The translations under genes were made by a program, and so were the position numbers. A DNA stretch of 64,000 bases, from the NCBI GenBank assembly GCA_965223035.1, contig OZ244980.1, positions 4,836,001-4,900,000 on the forward strand. The letters are read 5' to 3'. The notes below the pieces were generated by a model. It saw only the letters and a program-made list of their open reading frames with translations. It was not told the DNA's origin and searched no databases. Below are positions 43,424-51,452 of this stretch, piece by piece; within the stretch, counting starts at the first letter, position 1; each line of letters begins with the position of its first letter. Origin of the DNA: CAMDPA01 sp965223035 (GTDB lineage: Bacteria; Pseudomonadota; Alphaproteobacteria; Rhizobiales; Hyphomicrobiaceae).

Positions 43424-44401
43424 GTGGCCGTGATACGCTCCGTCATCCTAGGCGTCGGTGCCTACCTCCCGCGGCGTCGGCTCACCAATGCCGACCTGAC
43501 GAAGATCGTCGACACATCGGACGAATGGATCACGGAACGCACCGGCATCAAGTCCCGGCATATCGCCGCTGAGGGGGAGCTGACCTCAGACCTCGGTGTC
43601 AAGGCCGCAGAGCAAGCGCTGAGACGAGCCGGCCTCGATCCGGCCGATATCGATCTCGTGATCTGCGCGACGGCCACGCCGGACCGCACGTTTCCAGCGA
43701 CCGCGGTACGCATTCAGCGCGAACTGGGCATCTCGCACGGCGCCGCCTTCGACCTGCAAGCGGTGTGTTCCGGTTTCGTTTACGGGCTGGCGACGGCCGA
43801 CAACTTTCTCAAAGCCGGCCAGTTCAAGCGCGCGATTGTGGTGGGCGCGGAAACTTTCTCAAGAATTCTCGATTGGCACGATCGGACAACGTGCGTGCTG
43901 TTCGGTGACGGGGCGGGCGCCGTCGTGCTTGAAGCTGAGGTGCAATCCGGCACGCGTGAGGATCGCGGCGTGTTGGCGTCTCGGCTACGCTCGGACGGCC
44001 GCTACGAGGAATTGCTCTATGTCGACGGAGGTCCAGGGTCGACGCGGACCACCGGCCATCTGCGGATGAATGGTCGAGAGGTGTTCCGTCACGCCGTCAA
44101 CAAGATCTCGAGCGTGATCGAAGAGACGCTGGTGGAAGCCGGCATCGGCGCGGGGGAAATTGATTTATTCGTGCCACACCAGGCCAACGCCCGCATCCTA
44201 GACGGAGTTGCCAAAAAGCTGAAAGTGCCGCCGGAAAAAGTCGTCAAGACGCTCTCTCAACACGGCAATACGTCGGCCGCCTCAATTCCGCTCGCGCTCG
44301 ACCACGCCTGTCAATTGGGGCTGATCAAGCACGGGAGCTTGATCCTGATGGAGGCGATGGGTGGTGGCTTCACGTGGGGGGCGGTGCTGGTGAGGTGGTA
44401 A
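43424..44401 (+). CDS. fabH: 3-oxoacyl-ACP synthase III (KAS III)
   Basis: Initiating condensing enzyme of fatty acid synthesis. With a GTG start (MAVIRSVILGVGAYLPRRRL) it has 325 residues. The catalytic Cys115 lies in LQAVCSGFVYG, the His in FVPHQANARILDG and the Asn in LSQHGNTSAASIPL. TDEWI-like TSDEWITERTGIKSRH is the FabH signature. The ATG at 43403 overlaps the GGGAGG ribosome site, so a GTG start (43424 or 43430) is more likely. The usual following genes ihfA and a MerR regulator are absent; a family B repeat and cpdR follow instead. Confidence 0.95.
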   Translation: MAVIRSVILGVGAYLPRRRLTNADLTKIVDTSDEWITERTGIKSRHIAAEGELTSDLGVKAAEQALRRAGLDPADIDLVICATATPDRTFPATAVRIQRELGISHGAAFDLQAVCSGFVYGLATADNFLKAGQFKRAIVVGAETFSRILDWHDRTTCVLFGDGAGAVVLEAEVQSGTREDRGVLASRLRSDGRYEELLYVDGGPGSTRTTGHLRMNGREVFRHAVNKISSVIEETLVEAGIGAGEIDLFVPHQANARILDGVAKKLKVPPEKVVKTLSQHGNTSAASIPLALDHACQLGLIKHGSLILMEAMGGGFTWGAVLVRW

Positions 44402-44473
44402 CGCCAGCCCCGATTGCGCTGAGGATGGACGCCAACGCCAGCCGCGCGCATGCATCCAGCCACTGGATCGGTT

Positions 44474-44583
44474 GCGCCTGAGGCGGATCAGCCGGGCCGG
44501 CTCGCTGCCCCAGCTGGCCAGCCAATGGCACGATTCGTGGGCGGGCGGGGCGCGGTATGGTTCCAGCTGCCAGGCAAACGCGC
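44474..44583. repeat. Family B GC-rich repeat (reverse orientation)
   Basis: Read on the minus strand: CGCGTTTGCCTGGCAGCTGG, ACCATACCGCGCCCCG, GTGCCATTGGCTGGCC, GGGGCAGCGAGCCGGCC, ending TCCGCCTCAGGCGC. It sits between fabH and the convergent cpdR. Confidence 0.75.
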
Positions 44584-44625
44584 CTGGGTCATGACCGGAC
44601 ATGACCGAACGATCGATGGTCGGCT

Positions 44626-45006
44626 TCAAGCGGCCAAAAGTCGGTCGACCTCGCGCACCAGTTCTCTCAAGTGGAAAGGTTTGGACAACACCCGCGCTTC
44701 TTTGGGAGCATCATTGTTCAACGTCACCGCGGCGAAGCCCGTGATGAACATGATCTTGAGGTCGGGATCCAATTCGCTCGCCCGACGCGCCAGCTCGATG
44801 CCGTCCATCTGCGGCATCACGATATCGGTCAACAACAAGGCGTAGGGCTCGCGACGCAGCTGCTGATAGGCTTCCGCGCCATTGGCGAAAGATGCTACAT
44901 CATAGCCGGCCCGCGATAAGGCGCGTTCGAGAAAGCCGCGCATGGAATCATCATCCTCGGCTAAGATGATGCGCTGCATGACATTGGATGACGTATCGAG
45001 CGACAT
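44626..45006 (-). CDS. cpdR: CpdR-type single-domain response regulator
   Basis: A 126-residue receiver domain. RIILAEDDDSMRGFLERALS, the phosphorylation site Asp61 in LLLTDIVMPQMDGIELARRA, and LKIMFITGFAAV with LSKPFHLRELVREVDRLL match CpdR of Caulobacter and rhizobia closely. CpdR controls ClpXP delivery of cell-cycle substrates. The protein ends in Ala-Ala, the sort of C-terminus that ClpXP recognises. A start nine codons later (MQRIIL) is possible. It is divergent from the N-formylglutamate amidohydrolase gene. No output domain. Confidence 0.88.
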   Translation of the reverse strand: MSLDTSSNVMQRIILAEDDDSMRGFLERALSRAGYDVASFANGAEAYQQLRREPYALLLTDIVMPQMDGIELARRASELDPDLKIMFITGFAAVTLNNDAPKEARVLSKPFHLRELVREVDRLLAA

Positions 45007-45567
45007 GGTAAATTATCAAGTGCGGCCCAAAGTGACGATGACACGCTGCACGACACCCGACAACGCAGCCGAATGTCATCTCAATCTGGCGCAAGTTTGG
45101 TAAATGTCGAATGAATCGTGTGTCAATTCCTGATCGCAACACTGGATTCGTCGCTCCGTCAAGCCATGCTGCGCACCCCTGGTCGACGACCGCGTTGCAG
45201 CCGGCTCGGAACGGCCGGTGTTAGGCCGGCCGCAGCACATATGCCCTTTGCGGCGGGTTGATGTCGTCACGCTACGCGCGAAATTTATGCTTGACACACG
45301 TCTGCCATGGACAGTGCGTGTCCTGCTTGGCACAGTGGGGTTACCCGTTGAGCGTCTCGTTGCCGCATTCCACCGAACGTCGTTGTGGCCTAGCGCTCCG
45401 CGTCACCGTCGGTCAGACTGTCTCGTTGGGCCGGAAACGGCGCGCACCAGGCGGGACTCGGCGCAATCGGCAATCGTCTCGGCCTGTAACAAGGGTTTGG
45501 TTTTGTTTACAGGTATGTTCTTGAACATGCGCCAACCGCGACCTTATCAACAGAGATCGCCAGCCTG
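45007..45567. other. Divergent spacer cpdR / N-formylglutamate amidohydrolase
   Basis: 561 bases with promoters for both flanking genes expected. A short palindrome ATGTTCTTGAACAT lies about 40 bases before the amidohydrolase start, and GGACAGTGCGTGTCC at 45308-45322. No tRNA or protein gene is seen. Confidence 0.4.
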
Positions 45568-46467
45568 ATGCCACTCGCTGAACGCGCCGCCATCCTGTCG
45601 GAGCTCACCCCCGCATTCGAGGTGATCGAACCTGCGGAGCAGCTTGCCCCTTTTGTTTTCTGCTCACCCCACTCCGGCCGTAGGTACCCGAGCGTGCTGC
45701 TCTCGGCCTCGCGGCTCGACCCACACGCGCTGCGAAAATCCGAAGACTGCTATGTCGATCAGTTGTTTGCCGGTGTCACAGAACTTGGAGCGCCGCTGAT
45801 CGTTGCGCATTTCCCGCGCGCCTATCTCGATGTCAATCGCGAGCCGTTCGAACTCGATCCGGAGTTGTTCGGTCCCCGGCTTCCCTCATTTGCCAACTCT
45901 CAATCGGTGCGCGTGGCCGGCGGCCTGGGGACGATTGCGCGCATCGTCGCCGATGGAGAGCACATTTATCGCGAGCCTCCCAGTCTGGAGGCCGCACTGG
46001 AGCGCATCGAGCGGCTCTATCGGCCGTTTCACCAGGCCGTCGCTGACCAGTTGGAGCAAACCCGACAGCGCTTCGACTTTGCCGTGTTGATCGATTGCCA
46101 TTCGATGCCCTCCGCGGCGATGAGCAGCGAACCGCATGCCCGACCCGATTTTGTTATCGGTGATCGGTTCGGCGCCGCCTGTGATCAGCGGTTGAGCCGC
46201 TTGTTCCGTGACCACATCAGCCGCCTGGGCTATCGCACGTTGCTCAATCGGCCGTACGCGGGTGGCTTTATCACCGAGCACTACGGAAGGCCGCGCCTCG
46301 ACACGCACGCCTTGCAGATCGAAATCAATCGTAGCTTGTACCTTGACGAGAACCACCTCACGCACACCCTAGGGTTCAGCTCGCTGAGAGACGACCTGAT
46401 GAGCTTGTGTAGCCGAATTTTCGATGAGGTGCCGTCGTCGTCGGCGTGGCGCGCGGCAGCGGAATAG
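45568..46467 (+). CDS. N-formylglutamate amidohydrolase family protein
   Basis: A 299-residue zinc amidohydrolase. FVFCSPHSGRRYP provides the first metal motif, AHFPRAYLDVNREPFELDPE the next, and FAVLIDCHSMPSAAM and RPYAGGFITEHYGRP the others. The enzyme class cleaves N-formyl-L-glutamate in histidine degradation. No other hut genes are near, and its place beside cpdR is shared with other alphaproteobacteria, so another N-formyl or peptidoglycan-linked substrate is possible. Confidence 0.92.
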   Translation: MPLAERAAILSELTPAFEVIEPAEQLAPFVFCSPHSGRRYPSVLLSASRLDPHALRKSEDCYVDQLFAGVTELGAPLIVAHFPRAYLDVNREPFELDPELFGPRLPSFANSQSVRVAGGLGTIARIVADGEHIYREPPSLEAALERIERLYRPFHQAVADQLEQTRQRFDFAVLIDCHSMPSAAMSSEPHARPDFVIGDRFGAACDQRLSRLFRDHISRLGYRTLLNRPYAGGFITEHYGRPRLDTHALQIEINRSLYLDENHLTHTLGFSSLRDDLMSLCSRIFDEVPSSSAWRAAAE

Positions 46468-46561
46468 CAACCCAATGGTGAGGTGTGGCGGGTGGCCGTG
46501 TGGGTGGGCAGCCGAAACGGCACATTCGCCTCAGGCGGACATGCGCCTCAGGCGGACATGA
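46468..46561. repeat. Family B partial repeat with duplicated tail
   Basis: Right half only: CCCAATGGTGAGGTG and GGGTGGCCGTGTGGGTGGGC, ending with two tandem copies of CGCCTCAGGCGGACATG. Confidence 0.65.
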
Positions 46562-46738
46562 TCGCGCGCCTCGCGTTGGACCGCCTTCGCGGCGCGATAT
46601 CGTGCCAAGCCGATCTGGTCGAGCCGCCGATCAGCGGGTCCGATTAACGACGACCGCAGCATGATCAGCCACGGGATTTGTGCGACGCACCAGAAAGGGC
46701 CGCCCTGTCGGCGATCCCCGCGGCGACCGCCACCGCAC

Positions 46739-46772
46739 AAAAAAAGGGCCGTTCGGAGCTGCCAAACGGCCC
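46739..46772 (-). terminator. Intrinsic terminator of the sRNA
   Basis: Minus strand: GGGCCGTT, an 11-base loop, AACGGCCC, then seven Ts. The only classic stem-plus-T-run terminator I noticed in the window. Confidence 0.8.
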
Positions 46773-46833
46773 AAGTCTAGGGAGGAAACGCCCAAGGAGG
46801 GCTACGGCAGACGATCGGATCGTCGATGCCGCA
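46739..46833 (-). ncRNA. Alpha-r8 (MmgR-like) small RNA
   Basis: Minus-strand transcript predicted from the sequence. It carries a small hairpin GCCC-TCCTT-GGGC, then the unpaired block GTTTCCTCCCTAGACTTG, then a terminator hairpin and seven Ts. The motif TTTCCTCCCT in a loop after a GGGC stem is what I recall as the conserved feature of the alpha-r8 family, whose Sinorhizobium member MmgR limits polyhydroxybutyrate granule formation. A plausible promoter (TTGAAA, 16 bases, CTATTT) places the 5' end near 46833, giving about 95 nt. Identification is from memory of the family motif. Confidence 0.65.
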
Positions 46834-46839
46834 ACGCAC

Positions 46840-46867
46840 AAATAGAGGTGCGGCGCACAAGTTTCAA
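46840..46867 (-). promoter_or_regulatory. Putative promoter of the sRNA
   Basis: Minus strand TTGAAA (46867-46862) and CTATTT (46845-46840) separated by 16 bases, within a locally AT-rich patch, seven bases upstream of the proposed RNA start. Confidence 0.5.
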
Positions 46868-47136
46868 TACTAAATTTATGCATAAATGAACGCCCGAAGC
46901 ATGCACTAGACGCATGGCTCGCGTTGCCGAAGCAGGCTTCGGTTGTCGTCGCTCGTGGGCGCGGGTGCTGCAGCATCGATCGGCAGCAGATGCACAGCGA
47001 CGGCGCGCGCCCGGCACCAACGGCAGGCCCAGCCCGGCCGATCGCCGGAGTTTGCGGTGGTCATCACGCGTCGCAATCGTTGAGCGTTCACCGGCTCAGC
47101 CGGCGCCGCCGAGCGCGTTTCAGGCCTGCATCATTT

Positions 47137-47184
47137 CCGCCTTAGGCGAAATCGCTCTTAGGCGAAATTGCTCTTAGGCGAAAT
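47137..47184. repeat. 16-bp tandem repeat, three units
   Basis: CGCTCTTAGGCGAAAT three times (first unit CCGCCTTAGGCGAAAT). It appears to have grown from a family B tail: GCGTTTCAGGCCTGC lies just before it. Confidence 0.75.
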
Positions 47185-47217
47185 TGCTGGGCCGGCCCGC
47201 CCATGGCGCGAATGATC

Positions 47218-47281
47218 TCGAGCAACCGGCGTTTCATCGGGCTCGGAACGATCCCTATGATAAAATAGAACGTTGCTCTAG
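47218..47281. repeat. Family A repeat, diverged; supplies dehydrogenase stop codon
   Basis: TCGAGCAACCGGCG, a weak hairpin (TTTCATCGGGCTCG / CGATCCCTATGA), ending GAACGTTGCTCTAG. TAG read on the minus strand (47280-47278) is the stop codon of the dehydrogenase. Confidence 0.82.
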
Positions 47282-48405
47282 CGCATTGCAGCTTCGCGCC
47301 AGGGGTCAACCGCGCAGTGGATGGCATCCGGTTCGCCCTCGCCGCCGACGGTCCGCAGCGCACGGTCGGTATCGGCCAGGCCGAACACGTGGGTGCACAT
47401 CGCCTCCAACGGATGTCGACCGGCGGAGATCACGTGCAGGGCCAGCTCCACGGCCTGGTAGGAGTGGCCACGCACACCTTGAACCGTCAGCACCTTCTTC
47501 ACCAAGATATCGCTGTCAAAATCCGGAATCGTCTGATTGCTGCGCCCGCCCAAGATGACCCGGCCGCGTTTGCGCGCGAGCTGCAGGGCAGCCATTACCG
47601 CCGGTGCGCCACCGGATGAGCAATCCAACACCAGATCCGCCATGTCGCCGCCCGTCAGATCCGCCACCGCCTCCAACAGATCGTGGGCGTCGATGTCGAT
47701 GGTATGATCGGCACCCAGGCGACGGGCCAGCGCTAGCCGCTTGGCATCGGTTGGATGGCCGCGCCCGGTGACGATAACCAAGCCGGCGCCGGCCTCCTTG
47801 GCCATCACGGTGCAGGCCAGGCCTTGCTGCCCTGGTCCCTGGATCACCACCACCTCGCCGACGCGAACTCCGCCCTGAAGCACGGCCCATTCGACGCCGT
47901 TACCCAATGGCAACGCCAGTGTGGCCAACTTGGCCGGAACATGGTCCGGCACCACATGGAACACCGAGTTCGGGTGCAGATACTGATACTGTGCATAGCC
48001 GCCCCACAGCGCCGGCGGCACACTGATCGGCGTTGAGCCAAAGCGGATCGAATCGGGCCGGTTCAGCGTGTCTGTTGCATCGCACAGCCGAAAATCGCCG
48101 GCTCGGCACCAACGACAATGCCCACACGGCAAATATTCCTCAAGCGCCACCCGATCCCCCTCCTTGACACCAAATCGGCGCGCGGCAACCGCGCCGAGCC
48201 GATCGATCCGACCGACCGTCTCGTGCCCAAGGATCAGCGGGCCCTTGGCGCGCGGATAGCGCAGATAATAAGGCCAGTCGCTACCACACACCCCGGTCAG
48301 CTCGACTTTGAGGAGACCGGCGTCGGCATCGATCGCTGGCATCGCCAACGCTTGCACTTCGGTGTGGCGCGGCGCAACGGACACGGCGGCAGCAACTGCG
48401 GTCAA
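47278..48405 (-). CDS. Zinc-dependent alcohol dehydrogenase (MDR family)
   Basis: A 375-residue medium-chain dehydrogenase. Cys40 in VCGSDWPYY and His61-Glu62 in LILGHETVG are catalytic-zinc ligands; Cys93, 96, 99 and 107 in CGHCRWCRAGDFRLC bind the structural zinc. VVVIQGPGQQGLACTVMAK is the NAD-binding fold. A TTG start is chosen: GGAGGG lies seven bases upstream, whereas the ATG of the longer frame lies inside the family B repeat. The substrate is unknown. The dihydroxyphthalate-decarboxylase-like gene lies upstream on the same strand. The stop codon TAG comes from a family A repeat. Confidence 0.9.
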   Translation of the reverse strand: MTAVAAAVSVAPRHTEVQALAMPAIDADAGLLKVELTGVCGSDWPYYLRYPRAKGPLILGHETVGRIDRLGAVAARRFGVKEGDRVALEEYLPCGHCRWCRAGDFRLCDATDTLNRPDSIRFGSTPISVPPALWGGYAQYQYLHPNSVFHVVPDHVPAKLATLALPLGNGVEWAVLQGGVRVGEVVVIQGPGQQGLACTVMAKEAGAGLVIVTGRGHPTDAKRLALARRLGADHTIDIDAHDLLEAVADLTGGDMADLVLDCSSGGAPAVMAALQLARKRGRVILGGRSNQTIPDFDSDILVKKVLTVQGVRGHSYQAVELALHVISAGRHPLEAMCTHVFGLADTDRALRTVGGEGEPDAIHCAVDPWREAAMR

Positions 48406-48426
48406 GAGTGGTCCCTCCAAACGATC

Positions 48427-48553
48427 GCGTTTCAGGGCATGCTGGAACGATCCCGCTGGCCCGGCTGGCCACCCGCACAAGCGTGCCATCGGCTGGCCGC
48501 GTGGGGGTGGCCGGGTGGGGGCCGCCCGGCAAGGCTAATCCGCCTGAGGCGGA
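48427..48553. repeat. Family B GC-rich repeat (clear copy)
   Basis: GCGTTTCAGGGCATGCTGG, ACGATCCCGCTGGCCCG, GTGCCATCGGCTGGCC, GGGTGGCCGGGTGGGGG, CCGGCAAGGCTAATC, ending CGCCTGAGGCGGAAC. It lies 22 bases upstream of the dehydrogenase start. Confidence 0.8.
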
Positions 48554-48652
48554 ACCGATCCAACAGTCTGGCTCAGCCGGCAACAGCTGTTGCGGCGCAG
48601 ACCCAAACAGCCAATCCCGCCTGTCGAGGCGTCATGGCCTAGTCATGTTTGA

Positions 48653-49660
48653 TCACACGTGTTGGCCTTCGCCGAGCGGAATGTCCTTCAGTGTTGCGGG
48701 CGCGAACAGATCCTCAATATTCAGCCGTTGCTCCGTCAAACCATGCTCATGGGTGTACAGCAACAGGGCCTCCAGCGTCGGCCGGCTGGCCTCGACGCCG
48801 TAGGCGTACCAATCCTGGCCGAAAATAGCCTGCTCCTGTTCGATCATGGGCTGCAGCCAAGCAAACGACGCCTTCGGGCTGCCGGTCTCTCGCAATAGGC
48901 GATAGCACCGGTCTTTGGCCGCGCAGAACGCCTTGTACAATGACATCGCCACCCAAGGGTCGCGGTCGAATATGGTCCGCTTGATGACCACGGTGTGCAT
49001 GATCGGATAGATTCGGGTGCGCCGATAATACGCTTTTTCGAGATCCACATAGTCCGGAAACAGGCGCCTGACCTTGGGGCTGCCGCGCCGGAATGCCAAC
49101 GGATTGTTGGCGGTCACCAGGAAATCGATCTCCCCTTGCTCCAACAAGTCGCCGAGCTCCAGACTGGGATCGCCCTGCTCCAGCTGCACATCGGGCGGCA
49201 AGCGATGCTGAAGCCGGTCCGTCCGGCCCTGCAGCCAGCGGATGGATTTGAGATCGACCCCATAGTCATGTTGCAATAAGCCGCGCATGAACACGGCCGC
49301 GGTCATCGAGTACTCCGGCACGCCACCACGCTTGCCTTCAAGATCTTTTGGCGTTGCGATACCCTTATCCGGATTGACAAAAAAGTAGCCGTGACGAAAG
49401 ACCCGGGATGGAAACACCGGGATGGCGATGTAGGGCGGCGTCTGCGATCGCGCCAGCGCCCGTGCGACCAAGGTCGTGTAGTTGGACAACGACATCTCAC
49501 AAACATCGAATTCGCCGTACTGCAATTGCCGCCAGAAGATCTCTGCCGGCTGGATGGCGAGGTAGGTCAGATCGACCCCCTCCGGCCGGATGCTGCCATC
49601 GATCAAGGCCTGTGTTCGATCATAAGGGCCGCAGGCCAGCGACAGGCGAAGGTTGGCCAT
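48653..49660 (-). CDS. 4,5-dihydroxyphthalate decarboxylase-like protein (periplasmic-binding fold)
   Basis: A 335-residue protein without signal peptide. LRLSLACGPYDRTQALIDGS, RPEGVDLTYLAIQPAEIF and FDVCEMSLSNY resemble Pht5-type dihydroxyphthalate decarboxylases, which share the fold of ABC substrate-binding proteins. FPSRVFRHGYFFVNPDKGI and HGLTEQRLNIEDLFAP are further family blocks. Most such annotations are untested; it may be a cytoplasmic decarboxylase or a binding protein. GGGAGC precedes the ATG. It lies upstream of the alcohol dehydrogenase, separated by a family B repeat. Confidence 0.82.
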   Translation of the reverse strand: MANLRLSLACGPYDRTQALIDGSIRPEGVDLTYLAIQPAEIFWRQLQYGEFDVCEMSLSNYTTLVARALARSQTPPYIAIPVFPSRVFRHGYFFVNPDKGIATPKDLEGKRGGVPEYSMTAAVFMRGLLQHDYGVDLKSIRWLQGRTDRLQHRLPPDVQLEQGDPSLELGDLLEQGEIDFLVTANNPLAFRRGSPKVRRLFPDYVDLEKAYYRRTRIYPIMHTVVIKRTIFDRDPWVAMSLYKAFCAAKDRCYRLLRETGSPKASFAWLQPMIEQEQAIFGQDWYAYGVEASRPTLEALLLYTHEHGLTEQRLNIEDLFAPATLKDIPLGEGQHV

Positions 49661-49705
49661 GGGTCCAGCTCCCTCAGTGGCATAGATCGGTTGCGCTTTG
49701 CCAGC

Positions 49706-49820
49706 CTAGATCATCGCGCCTTAAATCGGAACCGCAAAGATGATCGCTCTTAAGGTGTAGAGCAACTTTCTGCCTTTGATCGGGATCGTTCCGATTCCGA
49801 TCAAAGGCAGGTTGCTCTAG
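49706..49820. repeat. Family A composite repeat with shortened left module
   Basis: CTAGATCATCGCGCCTTAAA, then TCGGAACCGCAAAGATGATC, missing the second arm of the left hairpin. Normal linker and right module ending GCAGGTTGCTCTAG. An internal deletion derivative of the 154-bp form. Confidence 0.92.
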
Positions 49821-49903
49821 CCCCGTACGTGCCGATAGCAAGTGGTCTGACTTGCCGATACCATCGACCCGATTGAGCGGTGATTGACGGCACCGAGCGC
49901 CGC

Positions 49904-50031
49904 GCGACAGGGGACCTGCGCGACAGGGGACCTGCGCGACAGGGGACCTGCGCGACAGGGGACCTGCGCGACAGGGGACCTGCGCGACATGGGACCTGTG
50001 CGACATGGGACCTGTGCGAAATGGGACCTGC
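49904..50031. repeat. 16-bp tandem repeat, eight units
   Basis: GCGACAGGGGACCTGC five times perfectly, then three variants (GCGACATGGGACCTGT twice, GCGAAATGGGACCTGC). The period of 16 disrupts any reading frame. No spacers, so not CRISPR. Confidence 0.92.
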
Positions 50032-50544
50032 GCAACCGGGAACACGGCGCACCCGGCGATCGCACGCTTCGATGGATCTGCGCTCAACCTCTGGATTCAG
50101 TGCATTTCAATCCCACCTGCGGTTCACAGCGGCGATGGGATGTTTTCCTGCGGTCGGATGGTCGCCAAGCGATGCAGCCCTTTTCGGTGGGGATCGGCTC
50201 GCGCAAAACCAGCCGCGGCGCCGTCCGGCGCGGATCGTTATCTCGGCTCTTTTCTACCGTCGTTCAAAATATTATCATCTCTTTGTCGTATCCCGGTGTT
50301 GGTGGGCGCTCCCGGAGTGATACGGGATCGGTTCTGGCAACGCCGTTGGGCCGTAGACTGCGGTGCCGCGTGCAGTGTGGTCGCTGCAATCGAACGAAGC
50401 ATGGTGACTGTGGCTCTAGCTCCACACATCTTAACTGAGAACGCGAGTTCAGCGGGCGGACAATGTCGCTCGCTGATTGACTGGCGCGGTCCGATCAAGA
50501 GAGATTTGGTGCAAAATACAGATATTCGATTAAGGACAAGAGCG
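50032..50544. other. Intergenic region before the secreted-protein gene
   Basis: 513 bases. The middle (50230-50300) is AT-rich. The open frame that continues from the tandem repeat into the secreted protein has no start with a ribosome site before 50545. Confidence 0.4.
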
Positions 50545-50988
50545 ATGCGGGCACAGCGCGGATGGACTCAACTGATGCTGGCCATGGCCGGCTGCGTAGG
50601 TCTTGGGCTCCTGGTGGCGGCTGGGCCAGCGCACAGCCAACGGCTCACCAACAAAGCCAGTGTCGGCGCAACCAATCTGGCCGGCACCTGGCGCGGCAAC
50701 GGCATCCTTTATCTCCCGTCCGGCAATAGCGAGCGCGCCAACTGCCTCGCCCGGTTTCGGCGGACCTCGGCCCGCTCTTACGGCTTGAGCGCCGTCTGCG
50801 CGACGGCGTCGGCGCGGGTTCAACAATCCGCGCGCGTCGGGCTGGTCTCCGGCAATCGTTACCAGGGCCAATTCTACAACGCGGAATTTGGTATCTCGGG
50901 GTCGATCGTGATCACCGTACATGGGCGCCGGCTGAGCGCGACGCTCAACGCTGGATCGGCCGCCGCGCGCATGGTGCTGAAGCGCTGA
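50545..50988 (+). CDS. Small secreted protein of unknown function
   Basis: A 147-residue protein. MRAQRGWTQLMLAMAGCVGL, then GLLVAAGPAHSQ, is a clear signal peptide. The mature part begins LAGTWRGNGILYLPSGNSER, has two cysteines (ANCLARF and SAVCATA) that could pair, and alternating strands such as GISGSIVITVHGRRLSATLN. It looks like a small periplasmic beta-barrel or lipocalin-like domain. I do not recognise a named family. AAGGA lies nine bases before the ATG. Confidence 0.75.
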   Translation: MRAQRGWTQLMLAMAGCVGLGLLVAAGPAHSQRLTNKASVGATNLAGTWRGNGILYLPSGNSERANCLARFRRTSARSYGLSAVCATASARVQQSARVGLVSGNRYQGQFYNAEFGISGSIVITVHGRRLSATLNAGSAAARMVLKR

Positions 50989-51452
50989 GGTCGACCGCCA
51001 CCGGGCGCAGCGGTCGGACATGCCGGCGACCGACGTAGCGATCGCGCTATGAGCGCGCGATCGTGCCGTCAGGTGCCACAGCTTGCACGCGCTGAATGAT
51101 CGGTCACGATCGGTTCGACCGCCAATGGGCGGCGGCGTCCGGCCCCAACACCGAGGCCGGCGCATGCGCAAGCGCGTCGGAGCCGGCTAGATCATCGCGC
51201 CTTAAATCGGAACCGCAACGCCGATTCCAATTGCGCCGGTTCCGATTTAGGGCACAAAGATGATCGCTGTTAAAGTGTAGAGCAACTTTCTGCCTTTGAT
51301 CGGGATCGTTCCGATTCCGATCAAAGGCAGGTTGCTCTAGGAACGCTGCGCGGCTTCATATAGTCTGCAACCGAGCGCGCTAGACCGCGTTGGCGGACCC
51401 ACGGATCAGTCGATCGGCGTGCTTGAAGCCAAGCAAATGGGAGGATTATTCC
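50989..51452. other. Intergenic region before dctP with composite repeat
   Basis: 464 bases. The 154-bp family A repeat occupies 51187-51340, leaving 112 bases before the dctP start for its promoter. No gene. Confidence 0.45.
51187..51340. repeat. Family A composite repeat, 154 bp
   Basis: Same two-module structure and length as 11446-11599, differing at only a few positions (for example TTAGGGCAC for TTAAGGCGC). Bounded by CTAG at both ends. Confidence 0.93.

Larger units (their letters stand above)
46562..47277. other. Long intergenic region containing an sRNA gene
   Basis: Between the amidohydrolase and alcohol dehydrogenase genes. Contains the alpha-r8-like sRNA (46739-46833), its promoter, a 16-bp tandem array and a diverged family A repeat. 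No protein gene is supported. Confidence 0.5.

Noticed and set aside
45505..45530. LexA (SOS) box ATGTTCTTGAACAT before the N-formylglutamate amidohydrolase
   Set aside because: The alphaproteobacterial LexA site is a GTTC-N7-GTTC direct repeat; this inverted motif does not fit and the gene is not a repair gene.
49904..50031. CRISPR array
   Set aside because: The units are directly adjacent with no spacers, 16 bp is too short for a CRISPR repeat, and no cas genes are present.
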